The notes beneath the pieces were generated by a model. It was not told the DNA's origin, made no database searches, and was given only the letters and a program-made list of their open reading frames with translations. DNA of 64,000 bases from Bacteroidetes bacterium 47-18 (GTDB taxonomy: Bacteria; Bacteroidota; Bacteroidia; Chitinophagales; Chitinophagaceae). The stretch lies in NCBI GenBank assembly GCA_001897155.1, contig MKSF01000009.1, forward strand, positions 1 to 64,000. The letters are read 5' to 3'. This document shows, one piece after another, positions 33,950 through 42,581 of the stretch (within the stretch, counting starts at the first letter, position 1; each line of letters opens with the position of its first letter). A program made the position numbers and the translations under genes.

Positions 33950-35284
33950 ATGTGGTCCACTTCCATTTCCTATAAACAAATATTAAAGCAGGCCGTCCCT
34001 ATCTCCTTTTCCCTGCTGGTGCCGCAGATCAGCTTTTTTGCCAATGCCGCCTTTTTAGGCAGGGTCGGAGAACATGAAATGGTGATCAACGGGCTGGCCT
34101 CCATCTTTTATTTATTGCTCAACTGGGTCGGCTACGGCCTGTCCAGCGGTATTATGGTGGTGCTGTCCAGGCGTATAGGCGAGCAGCGCCGGGATGCTTT
34201 GAATCCCACCCTGTACAACGGCCTGCTGCTCAGCGCCGTCACCTGCGTCTCCCTGATGGCGCTTTCTTATATGGGTATGGACCTGCTGTACAGCTATGCG
34301 CTGGATAATACGTTCCTTAAGGACGGCATTGTCAGCTTCCTGCATATCAAGGTACTGGGCCTGCCGTTCCTGATGTTCACCCAACTGTTCAACGCGCTTT
34401 TCATAGCCCTGGGGCGTTCCCGTCTCCTCATCTGGGGCGCGCTGACCAGCAATCTGACCATCGTATGCCTGGATTACGGCCTGATATTCGGCAATTTCGG
34501 GCTCCCGGCCCTGGGCGTGCAGGGTGCGGCATGGGCATCCCTGGCCGGGGAAGTGGTGCTGGCCCTCACCACGTTCCTGATTTACCGCTGGAGAGGCCTG
34601 CACCGGGAATTCCCTGTCCTTTCAGACGCAGGCAAGGATAAGCAGATCATCCGGAACATCATCAAAGTCAGCACGCCGCTGGTATTGCAGTATATATTCA
34701 GTATCGGGGGCTGGCAGTTGTTTTTCATCTACGTAGAGCATCTCGGCACTTCCGAGGTGGCCATATCCCACGTCCTGAGAAGCATATTAGGCATCGTTTC
34801 CGTGGGTACCTGGGCGCTGGCTTCCACATGCAATACGCTGGTCAGCAGGCAGATAGGCGCCGGTCAGGAGAAAGAGGTCTACGGTACCATACTCCGGCTC
34901 ATTACGGTGAGCATAGGCTATACCGCTATCATCTCCGCGATCCTGCTCCTCTTCCCCCGCCAGGTGCTGAGCATTTACACCGACTCCTCCTACCTGGTAT
35001 CCCTGGGTATGACCATTACCCCTATTCTCGCCTTATCGACGCTTGTTATGAGCATTTCCACCGTTTGCTTTAATGCCGTGGTAGGGACCGGTAATACCTG
35101 GATCAATTTTTCCATAGAATCATCCACCGTTATCTTATATTGCGTCTTTATTACCTATGTCATAGGCTACCTGCGTATGCCTATAGATATTTCCTGGACC
35201 TCCGAAATATTTTACTGGACCCTGCTGCTGGCTGCGTCGGGCGGCTACCTGCTTTCCGGTAAATGGAAAGGCAAAACCGTATAA
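33950..35284 (+). CDS. MATE family efflux transporter
   Basis: 444-residue membrane protein with about twelve hydrophobic segments in two halves. It starts MWSTSISYKQILKQAVPISF. MATE family blocks include ISFFANAAFLGRVGEHEMVINGLA-like text at the N-terminus and the cognate second-half motif RQIGAGQEKEVYGTILRL. Transporters of this type use Na+ or H+ to expel cationic drugs or metabolites. It heads a rightward cluster with a HAD hydrolase (6-bp gap) and a polysaccharide deacetylase-like protein. No specific substrate can be assigned. Confidence 0.87.
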   Translation: MWSTSISYKQILKQAVPISFSLLVPQISFFANAAFLGRVGEHEMVINGLASIFYLLLNWVGYGLSSGIMVVLSRRIGEQRRDALNPTLYNGLLLSAVTCVSLMALSYMGMDLLYSYALDNTFLKDGIVSFLHIKVLGLPFLMFTQLFNALFIALGRSRLLIWGALTSNLTIVCLDYGLIFGNFGLPALGVQGAAWASLAGEVVLALTTFLIYRWRGLHREFPVLSDAGKDKQIIRNIIKVSTPLVLQYIFSIGGWQLFFIYVEHLGTSEVAISHVLRSILGIVSVGTWALASTCNTLVSRQIGAGQEKEVYGTILRLITVSIGYTAIISAILLLFPRQVLSIYTDSSYLVSLGMTITPILALSTLVMSISTVCFNAVVGTGNTWINFSIESSTVILYCVFITYVIGYLRMPIDISWTSEIFYWTLLLAASGGYLLSGKWKGKTV

Positions 35285-35290
35285 TCCGCT

Positions 35291-35920
35291 ATGAATACTA
35301 TAGAGAATATCATTTTCGATCTCGGGGGCGTGGTGCTGAACATAGATTATCATCTCACCACCCGGGCCTTTACAGAAAAAGGCGTCCCTCATTTTGAGCA
35401 GTTGTATTCCCAGCTTTCCCAGTCGCACCTGTTTGATGATTACGAGACCGGCAAAATAGATACGGCCGCATTCATAGCCAGGCTGACTGCAACGGCTCCC
35501 GGCCTGCAGCCGGAAGAGGTTGTCCATTCCTGGAATGCTATGCTGCTGGACCTCCCAGCCGACAGGATAGCCTGGCTACAGGCCCTGAGACCCCGTTATA
35601 AGACCTTCGTGTTCAGCAATACCAACGACCTGCATGAAACGGCCTTTAACAGGGAGGTAAAGCGTGTTACCGGGGCTGATAATCTCTCCGCCTTTTTCGA
35701 CAGGGTGTACCTGTCTCATAAGATCGGATACCGGAAGCCCCACCCGGAAGGCTTCCGAATGATACTGGCCGATAACAACCTGCATCCCGCCGCTACCTTA
35801 TTTATAGACGACAGCCCGCAACATATAGCAGGTGCAAGGCAATTAGGCCTGCAAACCTTATATTTGCCTGGGGACAGCAACCTACAAACGGAACTTTCAG
35901 CTATTTTAAACCATCTATAA
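35291..35920 (+). CDS. HAD-superfamily hydrolase
   Basis: 209 residues of the HAD subfamily IA type. Motif I is IIFDLGGVVLNID (first Asp as nucleophile), motif II FVFSNTND, motif III Lys in HKIGYRKPHPEGF, and motif IV FIDDSPQHIAGA. The cap domain is helical (residues about 20-90). Family members dephosphorylate sugar phosphates or dehalogenate small acids; the substrate here is unknown. It lies 6 bp after the MATE gene and its stop overlaps the next start (TAATG), so it is translationally coupled to the deacetylase-like gene. Confidence 0.87.
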   Translation: MNTIENIIFDLGGVVLNIDYHLTTRAFTEKGVPHFEQLYSQLSQSHLFDDYETGKIDTAAFIARLTATAPGLQPEEVVHSWNAMLLDLPADRIAWLQALRPRYKTFVFSNTNDLHETAFNREVKRVTGADNLSAFFDRVYLSHKIGYRKPHPEGFRMILADNNLHPAATLFIDDSPQHIAGARQLGLQTLYLPGDSNLQTELSAILNHL

Positions 35921-37245
35921 TGCTTTATATCGCGGCAGATACGATCACACCCAGGCTTACCTATACCCTGGACTGGATATTCCGGGAGCAGTTGGGTATG
36001 GACTATACCTGCCTGCCTTCAGACAAAACAGATGGCCTGTCCGGCAAAGCCCTGCTGAACTATTCCTCCAGGCAGATGCCCGGTGCTGTAAACATCCGGC
36101 CCCAGGGCATCCTGTACCAATCGGATACCAGGGAGCAACCCGTTACCTACCACCGGTGGAAACATACCGCTGTCATCTTTTACAACCAGCCGGGCGCTCC
36201 CATTCCTTTCGACCTCTTCGGAGCGGTCTTTTTTATGCTGTCCAGGTATGAAGAGTACCTGTCGGGCGCCAGGGATAAGCATGGCAGGTACCCCGCCAGC
36301 CGGTCCGTCGCCACAGCTTACAGCTTCCTGAAAGAGCCTGTAGCCGATCTCTGGGTATGGCACCTGGGACGGCTGCTGCAAAAGCAGTTCGGTCTGGAAC
36401 CCCGGGAAAGACAGTTTACCTTCCTTCCTACTTTCGATATTGATACCGCTTATAATTACCTGGACAAGCCGCTGTGGAAGCATATGCTGGGCGGCATCAG
36501 GGATATAGCCAAAGGGAAGGTGGGGCAGGCTGTCCTGCGCTATAAGGTATGCAGGGGCCGTGCAGAAGACCCCTATGATAATTTCCGGTGGATGGAAGAT
36601 ATTCATCATCAGTATGGTTTCAAACCCACCTATTTCTGGCTGCTGTCGGACAGGCGGTCGTCTTTTGATACCAATAACGACCCGGACAGCGAACGCATGC
36701 AGCATTTGCTGCAACGCTACCGCGATACCGTTGCATATGGCATTCATCCTTCATACGACAGCCACCGGGACCCCGGAGTGCTGCGACAGGAGATACAGCT
36801 CCTGGAACAATATGCTGCACCGGTAGCTAAAAGCCGGCAACACTACATCAGGTTCACGCTGCCGGATACCTACAGGACACTGATCGCACAGGGCATTACG
36901 GAAGATTACAGTATGGGATATGCCGACAGCAACGGCTTCAGGGCAGGCACTTCCAATCCTTTCCCGTGGTTTGACCTCCGGGACAATAAGCGTACGGACC
37001 TGCTGGTGTACCCTTTCGTCTTCATGGAAGCGACATCCATCTTTTACGAAAAGCAATCGCCCGACCGGGCTTTTGAGGAGCTGGAAAGACTTTACTGGGC
37101 CATCAGGAAGACCAACAGCCTTATGATCACCGTATTTCACAATTATACTTTAGGCACAGCCGGGGAATATAAAGGCTGGCGGCAGCACTACCTAAGGCTC
37201 CTGGACCTGGCCACTGGCAATTTCGCGCCTAAGCCAATCTTGTGA
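35920..37245 (+). CDS. Polysaccharide deacetylase-like protein
   Basis: 441 residues. An N-terminal domain of about 160 residues (IAADTITPRLTYTLDWIF, DLFGAVFFMLSRYEEYL) is followed by a NodB-like region with TFLPTFDIDTAYNYLDKP (metal-site Asp pair) and GIHPSYDSHRD (metal-site His). ITVFHNYTLG is near the end. This two-part layout is common in Bacteroidota and is probably linked to surface polysaccharide processing. No signal peptide is present, so it would act in the cytoplasm. Its last 17 bp overlap the 3' end of the convergent yigZ gene. Confidence 0.78.
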   Translation: MLYIAADTITPRLTYTLDWIFREQLGMDYTCLPSDKTDGLSGKALLNYSSRQMPGAVNIRPQGILYQSDTREQPVTYHRWKHTAVIFYNQPGAPIPFDLFGAVFFMLSRYEEYLSGARDKHGRYPASRSVATAYSFLKEPVADLWVWHLGRLLQKQFGLEPRERQFTFLPTFDIDTAYNYLDKPLWKHMLGGIRDIAKGKVGQAVLRYKVCRGRAEDPYDNFRWMEDIHHQYGFKPTYFWLLSDRRSSFDTNNDPDSERMQHLLQRYRDTVAYGIHPSYDSHRDPGVLRQEIQLLEQYAAPVAKSRQHYIRFTLPDTYRTLIAQGITEDYSMGYADSNGFRAGTSNPFPWFDLRDNKRTDLLVYPFVFMEATSIFYEKQSPDRAFEELERLYWAIRKTNSLMITVFHNYTLGTAGEYKGWRQHYLRLLDLATGNFAPKPIL

Positions 37246-37831
37246 TCTTCAAACCATGGATCTGCTCCAGCTTATCAAGGCAGGCCTTTTCATTTTTTAA
37301 TGGAACGGATATCTGTATTGAGCAAAACAGCATAAGATCATTTTTCAGAATAGCGGCCTGGTGCTGCTTAACCGTGTACAATACCTGGTTCATAATAGGA
37401 TATTCATACTCCAGGTCATAGACCGCCTCCAGGTCGCGCTCTACCCGCTGCACCTCCTGGAAGGCTGCCGCGGCTACGGTTTTGTAGGCATTGATCAGTC
37501 CCGGCACGCCCAGCAGGGTACCACCGAAATAACGGACCACCACAACCAGCACATTCGTCACGCCGGCGCTGTCTATCTGGCCGAGAATAGGCCGGCCCGC
37601 GCTTCCGGACGGCTCCCCGTCATCATTGGCACGGAACAGGGTGCCTGATACGCCCAGGCGCCAGGCATAACAATGATGAACAGCTTTGGGATGCAGCTCC
37701 TTCAGGGTCTTCAGGTGCTCTTTGATCTCCTCCTGTGTACGAACGGGATAGGCATAGGCCAGGAATTTACTGCCCCTGTCCTTAAACTCGGCCTGAGCGG
37801 CTGCTTCAATGGTCCAATAAGTATATTGCAT
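37229..37831 (-). CDS. YigZ/IMPACT family protein
   Basis: 200 residues from the start at 37831 (MQYTYWTIEAAAQAEFKDRG); the ATG at 37858 adds nine residues lacking in the family. The UPF0029/IMPACT N-terminal domain is marked by SKFLAYAYPV, HHCYAWRLG, DDGEPSGSAGRPIL and VVVVRYFGGTLLGVPGLINAY. A ferredoxin-like C-terminal domain (DUF1949) follows. The family may bind nucleic acid or ribosomes and has been linked to peptidase-like annotation, but its function is unsettled. Its 3' end overlaps that of the convergent deacetylase-like gene by 17 bp. Confidence 0.87.
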   Translation of the reverse strand: MQYTYWTIEAAAQAEFKDRGSKFLAYAYPVRTQEEIKEHLKTLKELHPKAVHHCYAWRLGVSGTLFRANDDGEPSGSAGRPILGQIDSAGVTNVLVVVVRYFGGTLLGVPGLINAYKTVAAAAFQEVQRVERDLEAVYDLEYEYPIMNQVLYTVKQHQAAILKNDLMLFCSIQISVPLKNEKACLDKLEQIHGLKITRLA

Positions 37832-37908
37832 GCGTATTTTTTCTGTAGCACCGGTCAATCCCCGGCATTGTAATATCCGCCGGTAACCGCCGGGATAACA
37901 ATGTTCTG

Positions 37909-38922
37909 TCAGTAATAATAGTGCGAGACCACATTATCGTCCAGCATATAGCTTTCGTTGCGGGGAGCGGCATCGAAAGCGGGCGCTTTGATACCTTTTC
38001 CAAGCACCACACGACTTTGGAAAGTAATGATCTCATCATAATAGCGCGCATCTATAAATGCCTGCAGCGTACGGGCGCCGCCTTCCACCATCACCGCCAT
38101 GATATGCTTCTGATACAGATCTTCCAGCACACCCTCCAGAAAGGAGGGGGTATCGATCCTGATCCATTGGGTCACTTCTCCATCCATACTGAAATGGCGG
38201 TTATAGATCCATGTGGGTTGCTGACCGTCAAAGATATTACTCTTGCAGGGCAGCTCATTTTCAGGATCCAGTATGACCCTGACAGGTTGTTGCCCGTTAG
38301 GCCATAAACGGTTGCTGAGCCGGGGATCATCCTTTACAACGGTGTTGAAGCCGACTGCGAATGCCGGGATAGTGCCCCGCCATTTATGCAGCAGCAACTG
38401 TGTCGCCCCGTTGGATATCCGGAGCGGCTGCCCGTCCTCAGGTCCCATGAAGCCGTCAGCGGTCATCGCCCATTTCAGGAATATATAAGGTCTTTTTTTC
38501 TGATGGAAAGTAAAGAAGCATTTATTCAGGTCTGTGCATGCCGCTTCCAGGACGCCCACCGTGACCTTTATACCTGCGTCTTCCAGCATCGCTATACCCT
38601 TACCCGCCACCTTTCCGAAAGTGTCCACACAGCCGATGACCACTTCAGGGACATGCTGCTGTATCAATAAGGAGGCACAGGGCGGCGTTTTGCCGTAATG
38701 CGCGCAGGGCTCCAGGCTCACATACATAACGGCAGCGGAAATAAGGTGCCGGAGGTGCTCCGGTACGTTTGCTATGCAGTTCACTTCTGCATGCGGGCCA
38801 CCGTACTGCTGATGCCAGCCTTCACCAATGATGCTATTATCATGAACCAATACAGCACCTACCATAGGATTGGGATACGTATGTCCCTCTCCCAGCCGTG
38901 CCAGCTGCAGGCAACGCCTCAT
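37909..38922 (-). CDS. ribD: Bifunctional riboflavin deaminase-reductase RibD
   Basis: Two steps of riboflavin synthesis in one 337-residue protein. The N-terminal deaminase domain has GPHAEVNCI and the zinc site LEPCAHYGKTPPC. The C-terminal reductase domain begins near residue 145 (RPYIFLKWAMTADGFMG) and has VMVEGGARTLQAFID. The annotated ATG gives MRRCLQLARLGEGHTYPNPMVG, but the codons just upstream in frame read HNHEFF, which resembles the usual family N-terminus. No ATG, GTG or TTG precedes them before a stop, so the start is odd. Other rib genes are not nearby. Confidence 0.9.
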   Translation of the reverse strand: MRRCLQLARLGEGHTYPNPMVGAVLVHDNSIIGEGWHQQYGGPHAEVNCIANVPEHLRHLISAAVMYVSLEPCAHYGKTPPCASLLIQQHVPEVVIGCVDTFGKVAGKGIAMLEDAGIKVTVGVLEAACTDLNKCFFTFHQKKRPYIFLKWAMTADGFMGPEDGQPLRISNGATQLLLHKWRGTIPAFAVGFNTVVKDDPRLSNRLWPNGQQPVRVILDPENELPCKSNIFDGQQPTWIYNRHFSMDGEVTQWIRIDTPSFLEGVLEDLYQKHIMAVMVEGGARTLQAFIDARYYDEIITFQSRVVLGKGIKAPAFDAAPRNESYMLDDNVVSHYYY

Positions 38923-38980
38923 GAAAAATTCGTGATTATGTACTGTATTGGTTTGTATAAGATAATATTTTTAATGCAGT

Positions 38981-39226
38981 TTAGTGCGCGTGCGCATCCA
39001 GGTATTTGTGCGGATCTTTATCAAATTGTTCCTTACATACCGGGGAACAGAAGTAGAAGATCTGGCCATGCGTTTCGGTATATTCTGTCCAGGAAGCATC
39101 TTTCTCCATTTTACAAACCGGGTCCAGCACTTTCGCTGTTGCGTTTTCCGGGGTAGCCTGTTCAGTGCCGGAATTACATGATGCCAATGCCAGCAATATA
39201 CCGGATGCTAATAATAATTTTTTCAT
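38981..39226 (-). CDS. YHS-domain lipoprotein
   Basis: 81 residues. A lipoprotein signal MKKLLLASGILLALASC sets Cys17 as the lipidated residue. A short linker and a YHS domain follow (VLDPVCKMEKDASWTEYTET, then IFYFCSPVCKEQFDKDPHKYL). The cysteines of DPVCKM and FCSPVC form the probable metal-binding site. The C-terminus DAHAH adds two histidines. Such domains accompany copper and other metal-handling proteins. It is a single gene upstream of ribD on the same strand, with a gap of 58 bp. Confidence 0.82.
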   Translation of the reverse strand: MKKLLLASGILLALASCNSGTEQATPENATAKVLDPVCKMEKDASWTEYTETHGQIFYFCSPVCKEQFDKDPHKYLDAHAH

Positions 39227-39317
39227 AATAATTTGATTGAGATGTAACGCTCCAAAGATACAGAAAGTTTATGGTAAGGGACAAACAGGCACAGGATAAG
39301 TTTAAAGAACGGCCGGA

Positions 39318-39350
39318 TTGCAGAATTGAACTGATTTCATTTTACTTTTG
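39318..39350 (+). promoter_or_regulatory. Promoter directly before the TrmH-type gene
   Basis: TTG (39318-39320), 22-bp spacer, and TACTTTTG (39343-39350), an exact TAnnTTTG. The -7 box ends 6 bp before the chosen ATG at 39357, implying a transcript without a leader. Confidence 0.5.
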
Positions 39351-39356
39351 CAATCT

Positions 39357-39911
39357 ATGAATGCAGCGTTTATCAAAAAATCCATGGATGAATTGGGCCG
39401 TTCCGACAAGGAAACGGCCAGGAATAAGCAACATTTACCGGTCTGGATCCTGCTGGACGATATCAGGAGCATGAATAATGTAGGATCTGTATTCCGGACC
39501 GCAGATTCGTTCAATCTAGAGGGTATTTACCTGTGCGGCTATACGCCCCGTCCGCCACACAGGGATATTCACAAGACAGCCCTGGGCGCTACCGAATCGG
39601 TCAACTGGAAGTATGAAGCGGATATAACAGCCGCTATCCTCCGCCTAAAGAGCGAAGGCTACCGCATACTGGGTATCGAGCAGACCCATAACAGCATCTG
39701 GCTGCAGGATATGCATCATAAGGTGCCGGGTAAATGCGCCTTTATTTTCGGCAATGAAGTAACGGGCATTTCTGACAAAGCCCTGGCCCTGTGTGACCAC
39801 GTGATCGAGATACCGCAATTCGGCTCCAAGCATTCGCTGAACATAGCTGTTACCACAGGTATTGTGATCTGGGAATGTATTAAGCAGTATATACCGCAAC
39901 AGGATAATTAA
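39357..39911 (+). CDS. TrmH/SpoU-family RNA methyltransferase
   Basis: 184 residues with the SPOUT trefoil-knot motifs: LLDDIRSMNNVGSVFRTADSF (motif 1), CAFIFGNEVTGISDKAL (motif 2) and VIEIPQFGSKHSLNIAVTTGI (motif 3). Enzymes of this class add a 2'-O-methyl group to tRNA or rRNA; which RNA is unknown. The protein is short and lacks the N-terminal L30-like domain of the RlmB type. The start at 39357 (MNAAFIKKSMDELGR) retains KKSMDELGR, which is typical of Bacteroidota homologues. Confidence 0.88.
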   Translation: MNAAFIKKSMDELGRSDKETARNKQHLPVWILLDDIRSMNNVGSVFRTADSFNLEGIYLCGYTPRPPHRDIHKTALGATESVNWKYEADITAAILRLKSEGYRILGIEQTHNSIWLQDMHHKVPGKCAFIFGNEVTGISDKALALCDHVIEIPQFGSKHSLNIAVTTGIVIWECIKQYIPQQDN

Positions 39912-39913
39912 GT

Positions 39914-39935
39914 TCTCCGGATCGTAAGCCGGAGG
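39914..39935. terminator. Weak hairpin between trmH-type gene and murF-alr
   Basis: TCTCCGG pairs with CCGGAGGA (one G-T) around an 8-nt loop between two convergent genes. There is no clear T-tract, so termination is uncertain. Confidence 0.35.
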
Positions 39936-39974
39936 ATATGATAGGTTTAAGGCCGGCTATACTGTTCAGACTGA

Positions 39975-42461
39975 TCAATCATTGATGTAGATTCTTTTGA
40001 CCCTCTGGGATATGCTGGTCAGTATCTCATAGGGAATGGTGCCGGCCCAGGATGCCAGCTGCTGGATCTGCAGCCCTTTGCCGAATACGATGACCTCATC
40101 GCCTTCCATTACATCCCCGATATCGGTAACATCCAGCATACACATATCCATACAGACCACACCCACCAGCGGTGCCGGTTGTCCGTTCACCAGCATATGC
40201 GCCTTACCGTTCCCGAATTGCCGGGAATACCCGTCGGCATACCCGATATTGACGGTAGCGATCTTACTGTCACGCGTCAATACGCCTTTCCTGCTGTACC
40301 CTACCGTTTCACCCGCTTTCAGGTGCTTGATCTGCGTGATATGGGTCTTTAAGGCAGCAACGGGCTTCAGCTTATGCTGGATGGTTCCCATAGTGTCTAT
40401 ACCATACAGGCCTATCCCCAGCCTTACCATATCATACTGCATTTCAGGATAAGTGGTAATAGCCGCGGTATTGGACACATGTCTCAGCACCGGGTAGCCG
40501 AGCGCGTCCAGGATAATCCGGCTTAGCTGCTCATATTGCGCATGCTGCCGCTCGGTATACGCTTTGAATGTTTCGCTGTCGCTGCCGGCCAGATGCGTGA
40601 ATATGCTTTTCACCTTCACTGCCGTTGTATTGAGCAATATATCCAGCAGCGCTTCCAGGTCCGGCTCTTCAAACCCCAGCCGGTGCATGCCCGTGTCCAG
40701 CTTGATGTGTACGGGATAATGCTCCAGGTCCAGCTCCTTAACGGCTTCCATTACCTGGAGCAGGGAATTCTTATTATACACTTCCGGTTCCAGGTTCCAG
40801 ATGATCATCCGGTCCAGCATCTGCAGGTCAGGATTCATGACCATAATAGGCGCTGTAATGCCTGCCTGCCGGAGATCGATACCTTCATCAATATAGGCCA
40901 CCGTCAGGTAGTCCACGCCCGCCAGCTGCAGCTGATTGGCGATCTCGGCGCTGCCGCTGCCGTAGGAATAAGCTTTCACCATAGCCATCAGCCGTACATC
41001 CGGCCGCAGCATATTCCTGTAGATATTCAGGTTGTGCAGCAGGTCTGACATATTGATCTCCAGCACGGTGTTGTGGATCTTTTCTGCCAGTATCTTCTCG
41101 ATCTTTTCAAACCTGAACGCCCTCGATCCTTTAAGCAGCACTGCCTGCCGGTCAAACCTGAACAGGCTGATCTGCCGGATGAATTCTTCCGTACCGGAAA
41201 AGAAATAGGCATCCAGCTTCGGGATATTTTCAAAAATACTTTTATGCTTCTGGATAGACGGTCCGATACCTATAAAGGTCTGTATCTGCTTCTGCCTGAT
41301 CTGCTGCACCACCTCATTATAGACCTCCATATCCGGCATACCTATCTGCAGCATGTCCGACAGGATAAGCACCCTGTTGCTGAGAGGCTGCTGCGCCAGG
41401 AAGTCCAGGGCTATGTTCAGGGAGGTCAGGTCACTGTTATAGGTGTCGTTCACGATAATGCTGTTATTAATACCGTGCTTCAGCTCCAGCCTCATGGCTA
41501 TCGGCTGCAGTTGCTTCATACGCTCCCTTATCCTGTCCTCGGGAACGCCCAGGTGCAGCATGATGCACCAGCAGTGAATGGCATTCTCAATATATGCCTT
41601 GTCCTTAAAAGGAATGGTAATGTATATCTGGTTGCCGTTATAAAGCGCCTTGATGTCAGTATGATGTCCTGTTGTCTCCGTGCCCGTTATACGGAGCATA
41701 GCAGGCGTATTGAAGCTCCAGTCAAACAGTTGCAGGCCATCTGCATCTTCTTTGACCAGGTGGGTAAAGCCAACGATATTCTCATGCAGCAGCAGGTAAT
41801 CCTTATTATATACGATCAGGTCGGCCTGCCTGAAGAGCTGCAGCTTTTCGTTGATCTTCTGCCTCTCATTCAGAAAGCCCTCGTTATGCGCTTCATTGAT
41901 ATTGGTAAAGATGCCGATAGTGGGCCTGATCATATTATAAAGCCGCGACATCTCACCGGGCTGGGAAATGCCCGCCTCAAAGATGCCCAGCTCGTGCTCC
42001 GGCTGCATCTTCAGCACGGATAAGGCCACCCCTATCTGCGAGTTATAGCTTTTGGGACTTTTTACGATATTATAATCCGGTGCAAGCAGTTGTCCCAGCC
42101 ATTCCTTGATGATCGTTTTACCGTTGCTGCCCGTTATGCCGATAACCGGGAAATGGAAGCCGGACCGGTGCGCCTGGGCCACCTGCTGCAGCGCGGTCAG
42201 GGTCTGCTCCACCTTTATAAAGAACGCTCCGGGAAAATTCTCCGCATCCACATCAGCCGAAATGATAAAATACCGTATTCCTTTCTGGTAGGCGTCACCT
42301 ATAAAATCGTGTCCGTCCCGGTAGGCCTTCAGGGCTATAAAAACAGCTTTTGGGGCATTTTTTATCTTCCTGGTATCATTTACAAATTCATCGATTTCCA
42401 CATCTTCAAAGGGTCCCGAAGGGCTACCCTTGCATGCTTTAATAATTCCGGATAACAACAT
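39975..42461 (-). CDS. murF-alr: Fused MurF ligase and alanine racemase
   Basis: 828-residue bifunctional cell-wall enzyme. Residues 1 to about 455 are the UDP-MurNAc-tripeptide:D-Ala-D-Ala ligase, with the P-loop GITGSNGKT (108-116), NINEAHNEGF and VNDTYNSDLTSL. Residues from about 465 are a PLP alanine racemase with Lys496 in AMVKAYSYGSGS, HIKLDTGMHRLGF and VRLGIGLYGID, plus CMDMCMLDVT and the catalytic-Tyr region VGYSRKGVLT. The fusion couples D-Ala production to its use and is characteristic of Bacteroidota. Upstream lies a 1-kb interval containing the largest repeat array, so the promoter must be within or next to it (42462-42580). Confidence 0.93.
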   Translation of the reverse strand: MLLSGIIKACKGSPSGPFEDVEIDEFVNDTRKIKNAPKAVFIALKAYRDGHDFIGDAYQKGIRYFIISADVDAENFPGAFFIKVEQTLTALQQVAQAHRSGFHFPVIGITGSNGKTIIKEWLGQLLAPDYNIVKSPKSYNSQIGVALSVLKMQPEHELGIFEAGISQPGEMSRLYNMIRPTIGIFTNINEAHNEGFLNERQKINEKLQLFRQADLIVYNKDYLLLHENIVGFTHLVKEDADGLQLFDWSFNTPAMLRITGTETTGHHTDIKALYNGNQIYITIPFKDKAYIENAIHCWCIMLHLGVPEDRIRERMKQLQPIAMRLELKHGINNSIIVNDTYNSDLTSLNIALDFLAQQPLSNRVLILSDMLQIGMPDMEVYNEVVQQIRQKQIQTFIGIGPSIQKHKSIFENIPKLDAYFFSGTEEFIRQISLFRFDRQAVLLKGSRAFRFEKIEKILAEKIHNTVLEINMSDLLHNLNIYRNMLRPDVRLMAMVKAYSYGSGSAEIANQLQLAGVDYLTVAYIDEGIDLRQAGITAPIMVMNPDLQMLDRMIIWNLEPEVYNKNSLLQVMEAVKELDLEHYPVHIKLDTGMHRLGFEEPDLEALLDILLNTTAVKVKSIFTHLAGSDSETFKAYTERQHAQYEQLSRIILDALGYPVLRHVSNTAAITTYPEMQYDMVRLGIGLYGIDTMGTIQHKLKPVAALKTHITQIKHLKAGETVGYSRKGVLTRDSKIATVNIGYADGYSRQFGNGKAHMLVNGQPAPLVGVVCMDMCMLDVTDIGDVMEGDEVIVFGKGLQIQQLASWAGTIPYEILTSISQRVKRIYIND

Positions 42462-42581
42462 ACGAACGAAAACGAAAAGATTTAATTAGGTACTCTAAGT
42501 TAGTATAAATTTCAGCAACAAAACCGCAGCGGCAGTTTAAATTAGTCTTATTACCCCGCCTGAATGGCTACCTGGAAGGTA

